Assembly: GCF_016862635.1 (NCBI RefSeq)
Contig: NZ_BONI01000002.1
Span: forward strand, 186,001 to 250,000
Length of the DNA: 64,000 nucleotides
Source of the DNA: Catellatospora coxensis
GTDB lineage: Bacteria; Actinomycetota; Actinomycetes; Mycobacteriales; Micromonosporaceae
Reading direction: 5' to 3'
Below, piece after piece: positions 26,476 to 35,254 of the stretch; the first letter of the stretch is position 1, and each line of letters begins with the position of its first letter. The notes beneath the pieces are model-generated. The model was not told the origin of the DNA. It saw only the letters and a program-made list of their open reading frames with translations, and made no database searches. The translations under genes were made by a program, and so were the position numbers.

Positions 26476-27546
26476 ATGACCCTCTTCGACGCGGTGGTGA
26501 TCGGCGGTGGCCAGTCCGGCCTTGCCGCAGCAGGCGCCCTGCAAGCACACGGCCGACACCCGCTCGTCCTGGAAGCCGGTGGCGCACCGACCGGTTCATG
26601 GGCGCGTTACTACGACAGCCTCACCCTGTTCTCCCCCGCCCGCCACAGCGCTCTACCCGGCATGCCGTTTCCCGGCGACCCCGACCGCTACCCGCACCGG
26701 GACGAGGTCGTGGCCTACCTCGCGGCCTACGCCGAACACCTCGGCGTGCCGATCCGCACGCGCAGCCGGGTCACCTCCGTCCAGCAGGCATCGGACGGCT
26801 TCACCGTCCACACCGACGCCGACACCCTGCACACCCCGATCATCGTCGCCGCCACCGGCGGATTCGGCCGGCCGCACCGCCCCGACCTGCCCGGCCTCGC
26901 CACGTACACCGGCACGGTGCTGCACGCCGCCGACTACCGCTCCCCCACCCCGTTCTCCGGCCAGCACGTGATCGTGGTGGGCGCCGGCAACTCCGCCGTG
27001 CAGATCGCCACCGAACTGGCCACAGTTGCGACGGTCACCCTGGCCACGCGGCAACCGGTGCGGTGGTTCCCCCAGCGTCCACTGGGCCGGGACCTGCACT
27101 GGTGGCTGAAGACCACCGGCCTGGACACCTCCCCGCTCGGGCGGCTGCTCGCAGGCGGCCACCGAGGCGCGCCGGTGCTCGACGACGGCCGCTACCGAGC
27201 CGCCGTGGCGGCGGGAGCGCCGCGCCACCGACTCATGTTCACCGGCCTTCACGGCAACACCGCCACCTGGACCGACGGCAGCCGCGAGGACGTCCACGCG
27301 ATCGTGCTGGCGACCGGCTACCGTCCCGACCTCGGCTACCTGCACGAGCTGGGGGCTCTGGACGCCGACGGACGGCCACGCCATCGTGGTGGTGTGTCGA
27401 TCACGCATCCCGGCCTGGGTTATGTCGGACTGGAACTGCAGCGCAGCTTCGCCTCCGCGACGCTTCGCGGCGTCGGTGCCGATGCCGCCCGGGTCGTGGC
27501 CCGGCTGACCGCGCGACGGACCAGCCAGGTGGAGCCGGCACGTTGA
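26476..27546 (+). CDS. ArsO-like flavin monooxygenase
   Basis: This encodes 356 aa from the ATG at 26476; an upstream ATG at 26464 overlaps the operator. It has two dinucleotide folds: VVIGGGQSGLAAAG at the N-terminus for FAD and VVGAGNSAVQIATEL in the middle for NADPH. It also has the FMO-like FSPARHSALPGMPF block and a final ATGYRPDLG. This is the pattern of flavoproteins found in ars operons, which are thought to act on arsenical compounds. Its stop overlaps the damaged carrier gene by 4 bases (TTGA). One of three such enzymes in the window. Confidence 0.88.
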   Translation: MTLFDAVVIGGGQSGLAAAGALQAHGRHPLVLEAGGAPTGSWARYYDSLTLFSPARHSALPGMPFPGDPDRYPHRDEVVAYLAAYAEHLGVPIRTRSRVTSVQQASDGFTVHTDADTLHTPIIVAATGGFGRPHRPDLPGLATYTGTVLHAADYRSPTPFSGQHVIVVGAGNSAVQIATELATVATVTLATRQPVRWFPQRPLGRDLHWWLKTTGLDTSPLGRLLAGGHRGAPVLDDGRYRAAVAAGAPRHRLMFTGLHGNTATWTDGSREDVHAIVLATGYRPDLGYLHELGALDADGRPRHRGGVSITHPGLGYVGLELQRSFASATLRGVGADAARVVARLTARRTSQVEPAR

Positions 27547-28105
27547 GCGCCGACATCCTCGCTCTGGCGGTGCTGCTCATCGCGAGCATGCTCGCCGTCG
27601 GCACCACCCTGGACCTACCCGCGTTCACCGCGCTGCTCGCACGGCCGGCACCGCTGCTGGTCGCATTGGGAGTCAACGTGCTGGCAGTACCAGCTGTGGC
27701 GGTCGCCGTGGGATGGGCACTGCACCTGCCGACGCCGGTGGCCGCAGGAATCGTCCTGGCATCCGCCGCCGCCGGAGGCAGCTCAGGACCGCTGCTGGCC
27801 CTCTGATCACCGCGTCGGATCAGCTGTTGGAGCTGACCACCCCGACGCTCGCAGCGCTGGCGGCAGTGGTGGTGTGCAGCGTGGGTGCGTACTGGTCACC
27901 GCGACTGGCCGGACAGAGCCAGCGAGCCTCCGTCACGATGATCACGGTGGTGCGCAACTTGACCCTCGCCTTGATGCTCGCCGGCCTGATGGGCGATGCG
28001 GGCACCACGACCACGGTTCTTGCGTACGGGCTGCTCATGTACCTGGCCGGAGTCGGGGCGGCCGTCGTCATACGCTCAAGGTCATTGCCGGGCGCCGTCG
28101 GCTGA
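27543..28105 (+). pseudogene. Disrupted bile acid:sodium symporter/ACR3-type carrier
   Basis: The first 88 codons (27543-27806) encode the N-terminal helices of a BASS-type carrier: MLAVGTTLDLPAFTALLARPAPLLVALGVN and AAGIVLASAAAGGSSGPLLAL. A stop then intervenes, and the C-terminal helices continue in another frame (TLAALAAVVVCSVGAYW through VRNLTLALMLAGLMGD). The two parts together are about 180 residues, while family members are near 300, so roughly 100 internal residues are lost as well as the frame. ACR3-like arsenite pumps belong to this fold, so this may be the lost arsenite exporter of the operon; an ordinary BASS carrier is the alternative. Confidence 0.8.
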
Positions 28106-28154
28106 GCCGTACCGGCGAAGACGGGTGTCGCGATGGCGAACCGTTTGACGACCA

Positions 28155-28167
28155 GTAGCATTGCTAC
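28155..28167. promoter_or_regulatory. GTAGC inverted repeat in front of padR
   Basis: GTAGC-N3-GCTAC lies just before the PadR start codon. The same half-sites recur in front of the 29139-29705 gene, so this is a candidate PadR autoregulatory operator. Confidence 0.6.
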
Positions 28168-28169
28168 GC

Positions 28170-28514
28170 ATGACGGCTGAGGCGCTGAAAGGTCACCTGG
28201 ACGGGCTGCTGCTGGCAGTGCTGGAACGTGGCCCGGCGCACGGCTACGCGCTGATCGAAGCGCTGCGCACCAGCAGCGGCGGCACGTTCGACCTACCGAC
28301 GGGCACCGTGTACCCGGCCCTGCGAAGGCTTGAGACCGCAGGGCTCGTCGCCAGCACCTGGGAGAAAGGCGACGGCCGTCAACGCCGGACATACGAACTG
28401 ACCGGCGCGGGCCGCCGTCACCTGGCCCAGCAGCGCGAGTCGTGGCACCAGTTCTCCGGGGCGGTCACCGCCGTCATGGACGGCGGTGACATCACATGGA
28501 GGCCTTCGACCTGA
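28170..28514 (+). CDS. PadR-family transcriptional regulator
   Basis: This encodes 114 aa from the ATG at 28170. It shows the family winged helix (LLAVLERGPAHGYALIEALR, TGTVYPALRRLETAGLV) and the short C-terminal helix used for dimerisation. PadR proteins repress small efflux or stress genes in response to hydrophobic or phenolic ligands. It overlaps the following permease-prefix gene by 19 bases, so they form one unit. Likely controls itself and the convergent membrane gene through the GTAGC sites. Confidence 0.9.
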   Translation: MTAEALKGHLDGLLLAVLERGPAHGYALIEALRTSSGGTFDLPTGTVYPALRRLETAGLVASTWEKGDGRQRRTYELTGAGRRHLAQQRESWHQFSGAVTAVMDGGDITWRPST

Positions 28515-29191
28515 TCCCCGCCCACGGGGATCCGCAGGCCCGAGCCACGATCGCGGACTACCTGCAGGAGCTCGCCGCGGGCCTGCCACTGAGCCACCGC
28601 GCTCGCGCCGAGGTGATGGCCGAGATCGCCGACGGGCTCGCATGTGCGTTCGAAGCACACGTCGCTGCCGGTGCGACGCCCGCGGCTGCCGTGAGGCTGG
28701 CGGTCGCGGAGTTCGGCGATCCGCGCGAGCTGTCGGCGGCGCTGGCCGCTGAGATCGGCCGGGCGCACGCCCGGCGCATCGGCGCGGGCCTGGTGGCCAC
28801 GGGACCGCTGGTAGGGGTTGCGTGGATAGGCGCGTTCGCGCAGGCCACCGGCACCGCGTGGTGGACGCAGATCGGTGCGTTGATGGCGTCGGCGCCGATC
28901 TATGCGCTTGTTCTCGCGGTGAGCGTGCCGGCAGCCCTGGTCGCGGCGAGTGGCGTGCGTCTCGCGGTCCGGCTGGGACTCGGTGCGCGTACTGCGGTGG
29001 ACGCGGCGGCACTTGCCTCCGTGGCTTGCGTCATCGGTGATGTCGCGCTGGTGAGCGGGCTTGCCTTCGCACCAAGCGACCCCGCATGGTCGGCCGCGCT
29101 GGCGTGCGCGGTCTCGATCAGCCTGGTTCGTTTGAGCGTCACGGTAGGTGCGGGGCGCCGGGTTCTTCTGCTGCGCGCGGCCGCGCGCTGA
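28496..29191 (+). CDS. Permease-prefix-domain membrane protein
   Basis: This encodes 231 aa. The N-terminal ~70 residues (ADYLQELAAGLPLSHRARAEVMAEIADGL...EFGDPRELSAALAAE) form the soluble permease-prefix domain normally found before ABC transporter membrane parts. Four to five hydrophobic helices follow, from about residue 100. Such genes often accompany PadR regulators, as here. The usual ABC partner is not adjacent. Its 3' end overlaps the convergent gene by 53 bases. Confidence 0.8.
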   Translation: MEAFDLIPAHGDPQARATIADYLQELAAGLPLSHRARAEVMAEIADGLACAFEAHVAAGATPAAAVRLAVAEFGDPRELSAALAAEIGRAHARRIGAGLVATGPLVGVAWIGAFAQATGTAWWTQIGALMASAPIYALVLAVSVPAALVAASGVRLAVRLGLGARTAVDAAALASVACVIGDVALVSGLAFAPSDPAWSAALACAVSISLVRLSVTVGAGRRVLLLRAAAR

Positions 29192-29705
29192 TCCCGGTGC
29201 GGAAACGCCGCAGCGCCCACCAGATCAGCGGTATGCCTACAGCGGTGGGCAGCGTCCAGTAAGCCAGGTGCGGCAGCCGGTCCCAGAGCGGCAGCTGGCT
29301 GCCGTTGTCCACGTAGAAGCCGGTAAGCAGCGCGATGTACGACCCTCCCATCCCGATGGCGTGACGAGTCGGCCAGTCCTTGCCCCGACGTCGGCGCGCT
29401 GCCCGGCCGAACAGCGCCAGCGAGAACGCGATCACCGCAATTGCCAGCAGGTGGATGTCCTCGCGGGGACGGAACGCCGTCATCATCGCAGCGGTCGCGG
29501 CGACGACACCGAGCGCCCACAGGTAGGCGGTGCCGGTACGCGGATGCCGGCCGGGACGTTTACGGGCACTCGCTGCGACGCCACCTGCGACGACAGCAGC
29601 CATGCCAGCCGTCACGTGGACAGCCAGGGCGGCGTAGAAGACCGCGCCTTCATCCGGGATGAGCAGACCGAGGATCTCCCGCACAACCATGACAGCCTCC
29701 AGCAA
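29139..29705 (-). CDS. DUF2306-like membrane protein
   Basis: This encodes 188 aa with about five transmembrane helices (AALAVHVTAGMAAVVAGG, AYLWALGVVAATAAMMTAF, IHLLAIAVIAFSLALFGR, IGMGGSYIALLTGFYV, LPTAVGIPLIWWALRRF). Conserved His at the ends of helices may bind a cofactor or metal. It is related to small integral membrane proteins of unknown function. Convergent with the permease-prefix gene and preceded by several GTAGC sites, so it may be in the same PadR regulon. Confidence 0.7.
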   Translation of the reverse strand: MLEAVMVVREILGLLIPDEGAVFYAALAVHVTAGMAAVVAGGVAASARKRPGRHPRTGTAYLWALGVVAATAAMMTAFRPREDIHLLAIAVIAFSLALFGRAARRRRGKDWPTRHAIGMGGSYIALLTGFYVDNGSQLPLWDRLPHLAYWTLPTAVGIPLIWWALRRFRTGISARPRAAEEPGAPHLP

Positions 29706-29708
29706 AGC

Positions 29709-29748
29709 GTAGCCACACTACATGTAGCAATCCTACTTATCTTGCTAC
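29709..29748 (-). promoter_or_regulatory. Cluster of GTAGC half-sites upstream of the membrane gene
   Basis: GTAGC occurs at 29709-29713 and 29724-29728, with the inverted GCTAC at 29744-29748. The same half-sites form the inverted repeat before padR at 28155-28167, suggesting common control. Confidence 0.55.
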
Positions 29749-29831
29749 GCGGAGACCATACCCACGTGCTGTGAACGCGCGAGTGCTCTGGGCCGTGGAT
29801 CACACGGCTTGCCGGCGCGGAGAAGGATGGG

Positions 29832-29865
29832 CTGGCAGAAGTCTTCCGGTGAGATCTTCTGCCGG
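29832..29865 (-). terminator. Terminator of the MFS gene
   Basis: CTGGCAGAAG at 29832-29841 pairs with CTTCTGCCGG at 29856-29865 (one G-U pair) across a 14-base loop, directly downstream of the minus-strand MFS stop at 29869. Confidence 0.65.
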
Positions 29866-29868
29866 TGT

Positions 29869-31152
29869 TTAGGCGGCAGAACCTTCCTGCGCAGCGCGCG
29901 ATGTGCCGCCCAGCCCCGCGAACAACAGGCACAGCAGTGCCAGGACCATCCAGGCGGCGAGGTAGACGAACGCGGCGTGCGGCGACACGATCGTCCACAG
30001 CAAGCCGGCGATCGCGCTCGCCGCGAGGTTGCCCGCGGCTTGGACGGCAGCAAGCAGCCCGAATGCCGATCCGCGGATGCCCGCCGGTGCCAAGGCGGCC
30101 ACTGCGGAGTGCTGTGCCGTCTCCACACAGCCGATAGCGACACCGGCGGCGGCGAACGGCAGTGCCAGCAACACGATGCCGGTGGAATCGACCGCGAAGC
30201 CGAGGTACGCCGCCAGGAACAGCGCGACACCGGCGGCCAGTACCCGGACCGGCCCACGTGACCCCAGACGATCGGCGACATGACCCGCCGGCAGTGACGC
30301 GATCGTCGCGGCGAGGTTGTACAGCGCGTACAGCGCCAAGGCGATGGTGGTGGCCGTCGTCGCACCGTGCTGCGGGGTGAGCTGCTCGGTGGCGCGCAGG
30401 ATCAGCAGGGTCGCCGCGACGTTGCCGACCTCGAACGCGGTGATCGCCGCCATGAGCCTGCCGAGGTCTCCGCGCAGCACGGGCCGTATCCGGATGCGCA
30501 ACGGTGTGCGCTCGGCCGGGGCGGGGCGGGGCGTGTTGCGGATGGCGTAGACGATCGCGGCGGCGGCCAGCAGCCCGGGGATCACCGACAGTGCGATGGC
30601 CCAGCGGATCCCGACAGCGGCGACCAGTGCCAGGGCGAGCAGCGGGCCGAAGATCGCGCCGAGGTTGTCCATCATGCGTTCGAACCCGTAGGCGCGTCCG
30701 TACGCGGCCGGGTGCACCACGTCGGCCAGCAACGCGTTGCGGGCTGGCACGCGCAGGCCGCGGGCGGTCCAGGCACCGGCGCGAAGGAGACCGACCTGCC
30801 ACACGGTGGTCGCCACCGAGGTGAGCGACGCGAGCACGGCCGTCGCGGTGTAGCCGCCCACGGCTACGCGCTGTCGGCGGACCGGATCGTCGGCCAGGGC
30901 TCCGCCGGCCAGACGGGCGGCGCCGGCGAGAGCGTCGCTGACACCCTCCACCAGGCCCAGGGCCGCCGCAGGCGCGCCCAGAGTGCTGGTGAGCAGGCTC
31001 GGCAGCAGCGAGGTGGGGACTTCGTGGCCGACATCGGCGAGCAGGCTGGCGGTTCCGATACCCCCGACACCGCGGGTGAGCCACTGCCGCGGTGGGGTTG
31101 GAGCGCTATCGCCTGCGGCTTCGGTCACGACCGCCAGTCTGCCGTGTCTCAC
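29869..31152 (-). CDS. MFS transporter
   Basis: This encodes 427 aa from the GTG at 31152; GTG at 31128 is an alternative. About twelve hydrophobic helices are present, and the cytoplasmic loop between helices 2 and 3 (GGALADDPVRRQRVAVGG) is the MFS signature region. Loop 8-9 (AGHVADRLGSRGPVR) repeats it. It belongs to the drug or small-molecule exporter type often found beside ArsR regulators, one of which follows divergently. Substrate could be an organoarsenical; not demonstrable from sequence. Confidence 0.85.
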   Translation of the reverse strand: MRHGRLAVVTEAAGDSAPTPPRQWLTRGVGGIGTASLLADVGHEVPTSLLPSLLTSTLGAPAAALGLVEGVSDALAGAARLAGGALADDPVRRQRVAVGGYTATAVLASLTSVATTVWQVGLLRAGAWTARGLRVPARNALLADVVHPAAYGRAYGFERMMDNLGAIFGPLLALALVAAVGIRWAIALSVIPGLLAAAAIVYAIRNTPRPAPAERTPLRIRIRPVLRGDLGRLMAAITAFEVGNVAATLLILRATEQLTPQHGATTATTIALALYALYNLAATIASLPAGHVADRLGSRGPVRVLAAGVALFLAAYLGFAVDSTGIVLLALPFAAAGVAIGCVETAQHSAVAALAPAGIRGSAFGLLAAVQAAGNLAASAIAGLLWTIVSPHAAFVYLAAWMVLALLCLLFAGLGGTSRAAQEGSAA

Positions 31153-31275
31153 AGCGGATCGACAGTGGCGGCCTGTGGAGCTGTCGTCCCGCAGTGATCG
31201 AGCAGGAGGGCCAGCGGCCGCGGCGGCAGGCTACATAAGCCGCCGGGTCGATCGGTTCAGCGGGCAGTCTGCACC

Positions 31276-31665
31276 CTACCGCGGCTCAGCGGGTGACACC
31301 TGCAGGAACGCAGGTCCGGGCATCAGTTGGCGCAGCGGTTCGAGCCGAGCGGGGTTGATCGAGTACCAGGCCCAGGCACCGCGTTTGTCGCGGTTGAGCA
31401 CGCCGGCGTTGACGAGGATCTTCAGGTGGTGGCTGATCGCGGGCTGGCTCATGTCGAACGGTTCCGCGAGGTCGCACACGCACGCCTCTCCCGCCGCCGA
31501 GTTCTCGATCATGGCTAGCAGCTGCAGCCGGGTCGGGTCGGACAGCGCTTTGAGTAGAACGGCGAGGTCTTCGGCGTGGGCCCGGGGCAGCATGGGCCCG
31601 ACCGTGGCGGTCTGGCAGCCGGCTTCTGCTGCGGCAGCTGCTGGCACGGTCGGGGCGGCGATCAC
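31276..31665 (-). CDS. arsR: ArsR-family arsenite sensor with Cys-x-Cys
   Basis: This encodes 129 aa. The winged helix includes LKALSDPTRLQLLAMIENSAAGEACVCDLAEPF, and the CVC at the start of the recognition region is the classic As(III)/Sb(III) site of ArsR. DMSQPAISHHLKIL is the recognition helix. It follows the pst operon on the same strand, and a Pho-box-like repeat lies just upstream, so both phosphate and arsenite may act on it. Confidence 0.92.
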   Translation of the reverse strand: MIAAPTVPAAAAAEAGCQTATVGPMLPRAHAEDLAVLLKALSDPTRLQLLAMIENSAAGEACVCDLAEPFDMSQPAISHHLKILVNAGVLNRDKRGAWAWYSINPARLEPLRQLMPGPAFLQVSPAEPR

Positions 31666-31682
31666 GCGGCGAGCATAGGTGC

Positions 31683-31704
31683 GCCAGGTGAACGGTTGGG
31701 GAAC
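31683..31704 (-). promoter_or_regulatory. Pho-box-like direct repeat before arsR
   Basis: On the minus strand, GTTCCCCAACC and GTTCACCTGGC stand end to end with the 11-bp period of actinobacterial PhoP boxes; the second unit fits the consensus closely. It lies between the response-regulator stop and the ArsR start. Confidence 0.5.
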
Positions 31705-31745
31705 TGGGCGCGCAGCGTTGGTGACATGGGGCGTTCATGGGCTGG

Positions 31746-32504
31746 TCATGGGGCTCCGGGGGCGATCAGGCGGTAACCCATGCCGCGGACGGTGACGATG
31801 ATGGCGGGGTTCTGCAGGTCATCGCCGAGATGGGCACGAAGTCTGCGGATGTGGACGTTGACGGTGTTGGAGGCTTCGTCGCCGTTCCACAGCAGCCGCA
31901 CGATCTGCTGGCGGGTCACGACCCGGCCTTCGTGGCTGGCGAGCAGGTGCAGCAAGGCGAATTCCCGCATGGGCAAACTCACGGGAGTGCCGTGCAGGTG
32001 GACCTGCATCGCGGCGGGGTCGACGCGCAGCGCGCCGACCTGCAGGGGCGCGCCGAAATCGGCGGCGGTGTCGGGTCGGATCGAGCGCAGCAGTGGCAGC
32101 AACTCCGCTAGGCGGTAGGGACGGGCGATGCACGCGGTCGCGCCGGCGGCCAGGGCGGTGGCGGCCTGGCCGCCGTCGTCGCCACCGAGGCCGACGAGGG
32201 TGGGTACGCAGGTGCGCCGCTGCAGCGCGGCAATGATCGCCGTGCCCGTCATCGGGGGCAGGTGCGCGGCGGTGAGCACGGCGTCGGGCAGGTGGATGCC
32301 TGCCTGCAGCAGTGCGTCGGCGGCGTCGAGTGCGGTGACGACGTCGATCTGATGGTCGCCGAGCAATTCGCGCAGGTTGTCGGCGGTGGCAGGGTCGGGA
32401 TCCGCGACGAGCAGCAGGAACCGCGGGCGGGTGGAGCGGGCCGGCGGGGCGCAGCTGGGCTCGCCCCTTGCGGTCTCGATAGTGGCGGGGGCTGGGGTGT
32501 TCAT
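31746..32504 (-). CDS. Orphan OmpR-type response regulator with degenerate receiver
   Basis: This encodes 252 aa; its ATG shares a base with the pstB stop (TGATG). After a low-complexity N-terminus, the receiver runs from FLLLVADPDPA to about residue 150. The phospho-acceptor Asp (LLDLxLP in active proteins) is Ala in VLTAAHLPPM, the switch Thr is Gly, and the conserved Lys is Arg in CIARPYR, so it cannot be phosphorylated in the usual way. The C-terminal winged helix (LPMREFALLHLLASHEGRVVTRQQI through VRGMGYRL) is intact. This resembles GlnR-type orphan regulators that work without a kinase. Placed as the last pst gene, it may sense phosphate status by protein contact. Confidence 0.88.
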   Translation of the reverse strand: MNTPAPATIETARGEPSCAPPARSTRPRFLLLVADPDPATADNLRELLGDHQIDVVTALDAADALLQAGIHLPDAVLTAAHLPPMTGTAIIAALQRRTCVPTLVGLGGDDGGQAATALAAGATACIARPYRLAELLPLLRSIRPDTAADFGAPLQVGALRVDPAAMQVHLHGTPVSLPMREFALLHLLASHEGRVVTRQQIVRLLWNGDEASNTVNVHIRRLRAHLGDDLQNPAIIVTVRGMGYRLIAPGAP

Positions 32505-33361
32505 CAGCCGAACCGTCCGGTGATGTAGTCCTCGGTGCGCTTGTCGGCGGGGTTGGTGAAGATCCGGCCGGTGTCGTTGAACTCGACCAGGCGGCCGTGA
32601 CGTACGCCGGCGTCGTCGAGTTCGGCGGTGAAGAACGCGGTGCGGTGGGAGACGCGGGCGGCCTGCTGCATGTTGTGGGTGACGATGACGATGGTGTAGC
32701 TGGCTGCGAGTTCGTGCATCAGGTCTTCGATCTTGCCGGTGGCGATCGGGTCCAGGGCCGAGCACGGCTCGTCCATGAGGATGACCTCGGGCCGTACGGC
32801 GATGGTGCGGGCGATGCACAGCCGCTGCTGCTGCCCGCCGGACAACGCGAGGGCGGAGGTCTTGAGCTTGTCCTTGACCTCGTCCCACAGTGCGGCGCCG
32901 CGCAGGGCCTGCTCGACGAGGTCGTCGGTGCGGCCGGTGTCCATCTTGTTGACCTTGAGGCCGTAGGTGACGTTGTCGTAGATGGACTTGGGGAAGGGAT
33001 TGGGTTTCTGGAACACCATGCCGATACGGCGGCGGACCTCGATCGGGTCGACGTCGCGGGCGTATAGGTCCTGGCCGTGGTAGCTGACCACGCCGGTGAC
33101 CCGGGCGCCGCCGATGAGGTCGTTCATCCGGTTGAGCGAGCGCAGCACGGTGGACTTGCCGCACCCGGACGGGCCGATCATGGCGGTGATCTGGTTGCGG
33201 GCGACCGGCATGCTGACGCCGCGCACGGCCTGGTAGTCGCCGTACCAGACGGCGACGTCGGCCAGGTCGATGACCGGGGTGTTCTCACCGCCGTGGGTGG
33301 CTCCGGAGGGGTGCAGGGACAGGCCGGCGGACAGGCGCGGCGGGACGATCGTGGTGTCCAT
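32504..33361 (-). CDS. pstB: Phosphate ABC transporter ATPase
   Basis: This encodes 285 aa from the ATG at 33361 preceded by GAGGA; a start at 33382 is possible. Walker A is GPSGCGKST, signature [16 protein letters not shown], Walker [13 protein letters not shown] and the H-loop VTHNM. Strongest similarity is to PstB ([20 protein letters not shown]). It energises high-affinity uptake of phosphate, and unavoidably arsenate. Fourth gene of pstSCAB. Confidence 0.97.
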   Translation of the reverse strand: MDTTIVPPRLSAGLSLHPSGATHGGENTPVIDLADVAVWYGDYQAVRGVSMPVARNQITAMIGPSGCGKSTVLRSLNRMNDLIGGARVTGVVSYHGQDLYARDVDPIEVRRRIGMVFQKPNPFPKSIYDNVTYGLKVNKMDTGRTDDLVEQALRGAALWDEVKDKLKTSALALSGGQQQRLCIARTIAVRPEVILMDEPCSALDPIATGKIEDLMHELAASYTIVIVTHNMQQAARVSHRTAFFTAELDDAGVRHGRLVEFNDTGRIFTNPADKRTEDYITGRFG

Positions 33362-33387
33362 GGGGTCCTCGGGGTAGGTCATCGGGT

Positions 33388-34302
33388 TCACCAGCGCTTG
33401 GTGAAGCGGTTGCGGACGAAGATCGCGATGGAGTTCATGGCCAGGAGCACGACGAGCATCAGGACGATCGCGGCGGCGGCGAGTTCCTGGAACTCGGCCT
33501 GCGGTTCTTTGATCAGGTTGTAGATCTGGATCGGCAGGGTGGTGTAGGCCGACAGGAGGCTGTCGGGGTTGAACCGGATGAACGTGACCGCGCCAAGCAG
33601 GATCAGCGGCGCGGCCTCCCCGATGGCCCGGGACAGCGCCAGGATCGACCCGGTGGCGATGCCCGGGACGGCGGCGGGCAGGACCTGCCGGGACACGGTC
33701 TGCCATCTGGTGGCGCCGAGGGCGTAGGAGGCGTGGCGGATCGACTGCGGCACGGCCCGGATCGCCTCCCGGCTGGCGATGATCACTGTCGGCAGGACGA
33801 GCAGCGACAGGACGACCGCGGCCGTGGCGACGGTGAAACCGAGGCCGATGACGCGGGCGATCAACCCGAGGCCGAGGATGCCGAACACGATCGAGGGCAC
33901 CCCGGCCAGGTTCTGGATGTTGAGCTCCAGGAGGCGGTTGTACCAGCGGGTGTTGTCGGCGTATTCCTCGAGGTAGATGGCGGCGAGTACGCCGGTGGGC
34001 AGGCAGATCGCGGCGGTCAGGGAGATGACCCAGACGGTGCCCCAGATCGCCGACTGCACGCCGGCTTCGCCGGCTCGGGAGACGCGGCCGGTGGGCATGT
34101 TCTCCCACAGACGCGCGTCGAGGCGGTGCCAGCCCTTGGTGACGGCGAAGGCGAGCAGCGCGACGAGGAACGCCAACCCGATGGCGAGGCACGCCTGCAG
34201 GGCGAGTTTGAACGCGGTCTCGGCGGGCCGGAAGCGGCGGCGGGTCAGTTCGGCGCGCACGTCCGCGCTGCTCGGGCCGCGGGGGTTGGTCGTGGTGGTC
34301 AT
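33388..34302 (-). CDS. pstA: Phosphate ABC transporter permease PstA
   Basis: This encodes 304 aa and overlaps pstC by 4 bases. Six membrane helices are visible, and the EAA-like loop ([26 protein letters not shown]) contacts Pst[27 protein letters not shown] is typical of PstA. It forms the channel with PstC in the cytoplasmic membrane. Confidence 0.97.
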   Translation of the reverse strand: MTTTTNPRGPSSADVRAELTRRRFRPAETAFKLALQACLAIGLAFLVALLAFAVTKGWHRLDARLWENMPTGRVSRAGEAGVQSAIWGTVWVISLTAAICLPTGVLAAIYLEEYADNTRWYNRLLELNIQNLAGVPSIVFGILGLGLIARVIGLGFTVATAAVVLSLLVLPTVIIASREAIRAVPQSIRHASYALGATRWQTVSRQVLPAAVPGIATGSILALSRAIGEAAPLILLGAVTFIRFNPDSLLSAYTTLPIQIYNLIKEPQAEFQELAAAAIVLMLVVLLAMNSIAIFVRNRFTKRW

Positions 34303-35249
34303 TCGTAGACCTCCCGGAAGCGGCGCACCATGCGGATCGACAGGGCGTTGAGGGCGAGGGTGAACAGGAAAAGGGTGCTGCCGACGGCGAAGATGGTCAG
34401 GTAGTCCAGGGAGTCGACGGGCAGGTCGCCCTGGCCGGCGCCGGCGATGTAGGCGGTCATGGTCGCTGCGCCGTCGATCGGGTTGACGATGATCCCGTCG
34501 GTCTTGAGCCCGGCAGCGATCGTCACGATCATGGTTTCGCCCAGCGCGCGCGAGATGCCGAGCACGATGGCGGCGACGATGCCCGACAGCGCGGCGGGCA
34601 GTACGACACGGGTGGAGACCTGCATCTTCGTCGAGGCGAGGGCGTAGGCGCCTTCGCGTAGCGAGCGGGGTACGGCGGTCATGGCGTCCTCGGCAAGGCT
34701 CGCGACCGTCGGCACGATCATGAGGCCCATCGCGATGCCGGCCACGAGCATGTTCTGGAACTCGGGTTTGGTCTGGCTCGGCCAGATGTCGCGCAGCCAC
34801 GGGTTGACCGCCAGCAGCGCGAAGAAGCCGTACACGACGGTCGGGATGCCGGCGAGGATCTCCAGGATCGGCTTGAGGAAGGCGCGGGTGCGGTTGCCTG
34901 CGTACTCCGACAGGTAGATCGCCGAGCCGAGCCCGACCGGGATCGCGATCGTCACGGCGATCGCGGTGACGATCAGGGTGGCGACCAGCAGCGGCAGCAC
35001 GCCGTAGTGCTTCTCGGCGAACAGCGGCGTCCACAGCGTCTCGGTGACGAACTCACCGAGGCTGACGGTGCCGAAGAACTCCACGGTCGGCACGGCCAGG
35101 CTGATGACGATGCCGACGGTGGTCGCCACCGACACGATCGCAGCGAGGACGAGCAGCGCCTCGATCGCTTTCTCCCCCAGGCGCGGGCGTCCCCGCCGCA
35201 CCGACGGTGCGGCGGGGATCCCGGCGACCTTTTGTGAGGTCGACGTCAT
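34299..35249 (-). CDS. pstC: Phosphate ABC transporter permease PstC
   Basis: This encodes 316 aa with six helices after a cytoplasmic Arg-rich start. Typical blocks are [40 protein letters not shown] and the EAA loop [24 protein letters not shown]. It starts 5 bases after the pstS stop and overlaps pstA. Confidence 0.97.
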   Translation of the reverse strand: MTSTSQKVAGIPAAPSVRRGRPRLGEKAIEALLVLAAIVSVATTVGIVISLAVPTVEFFGTVSLGEFVTETLWTPLFAEKHYGVLPLLVATLIVTAIAVTIAIPVGLGSAIYLSEYAGNRTRAFLKPILEILAGIPTVVYGFFALLAVNPWLRDIWPSQTKPEFQNMLVAGIAMGLMIVPTVASLAEDAMTAVPRSLREGAYALASTKMQVSTRVVLPAALSGIVAAIVLGISRALGETMIVTIAAGLKTDGIIVNPIDGAATMTAYIAGAGQGDLPVDSLDYLTIFAVGSTLFLFTLALNALSIRMVRRFREVYE

Positions 35250-35254
35250 GTGTC

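Noticed and set aside
29745-31084. Minus-strand frames overlapping the MFS gene in other frames
   Set aside because: Shadow frames; the MFS frame has the helices and loop motifs.
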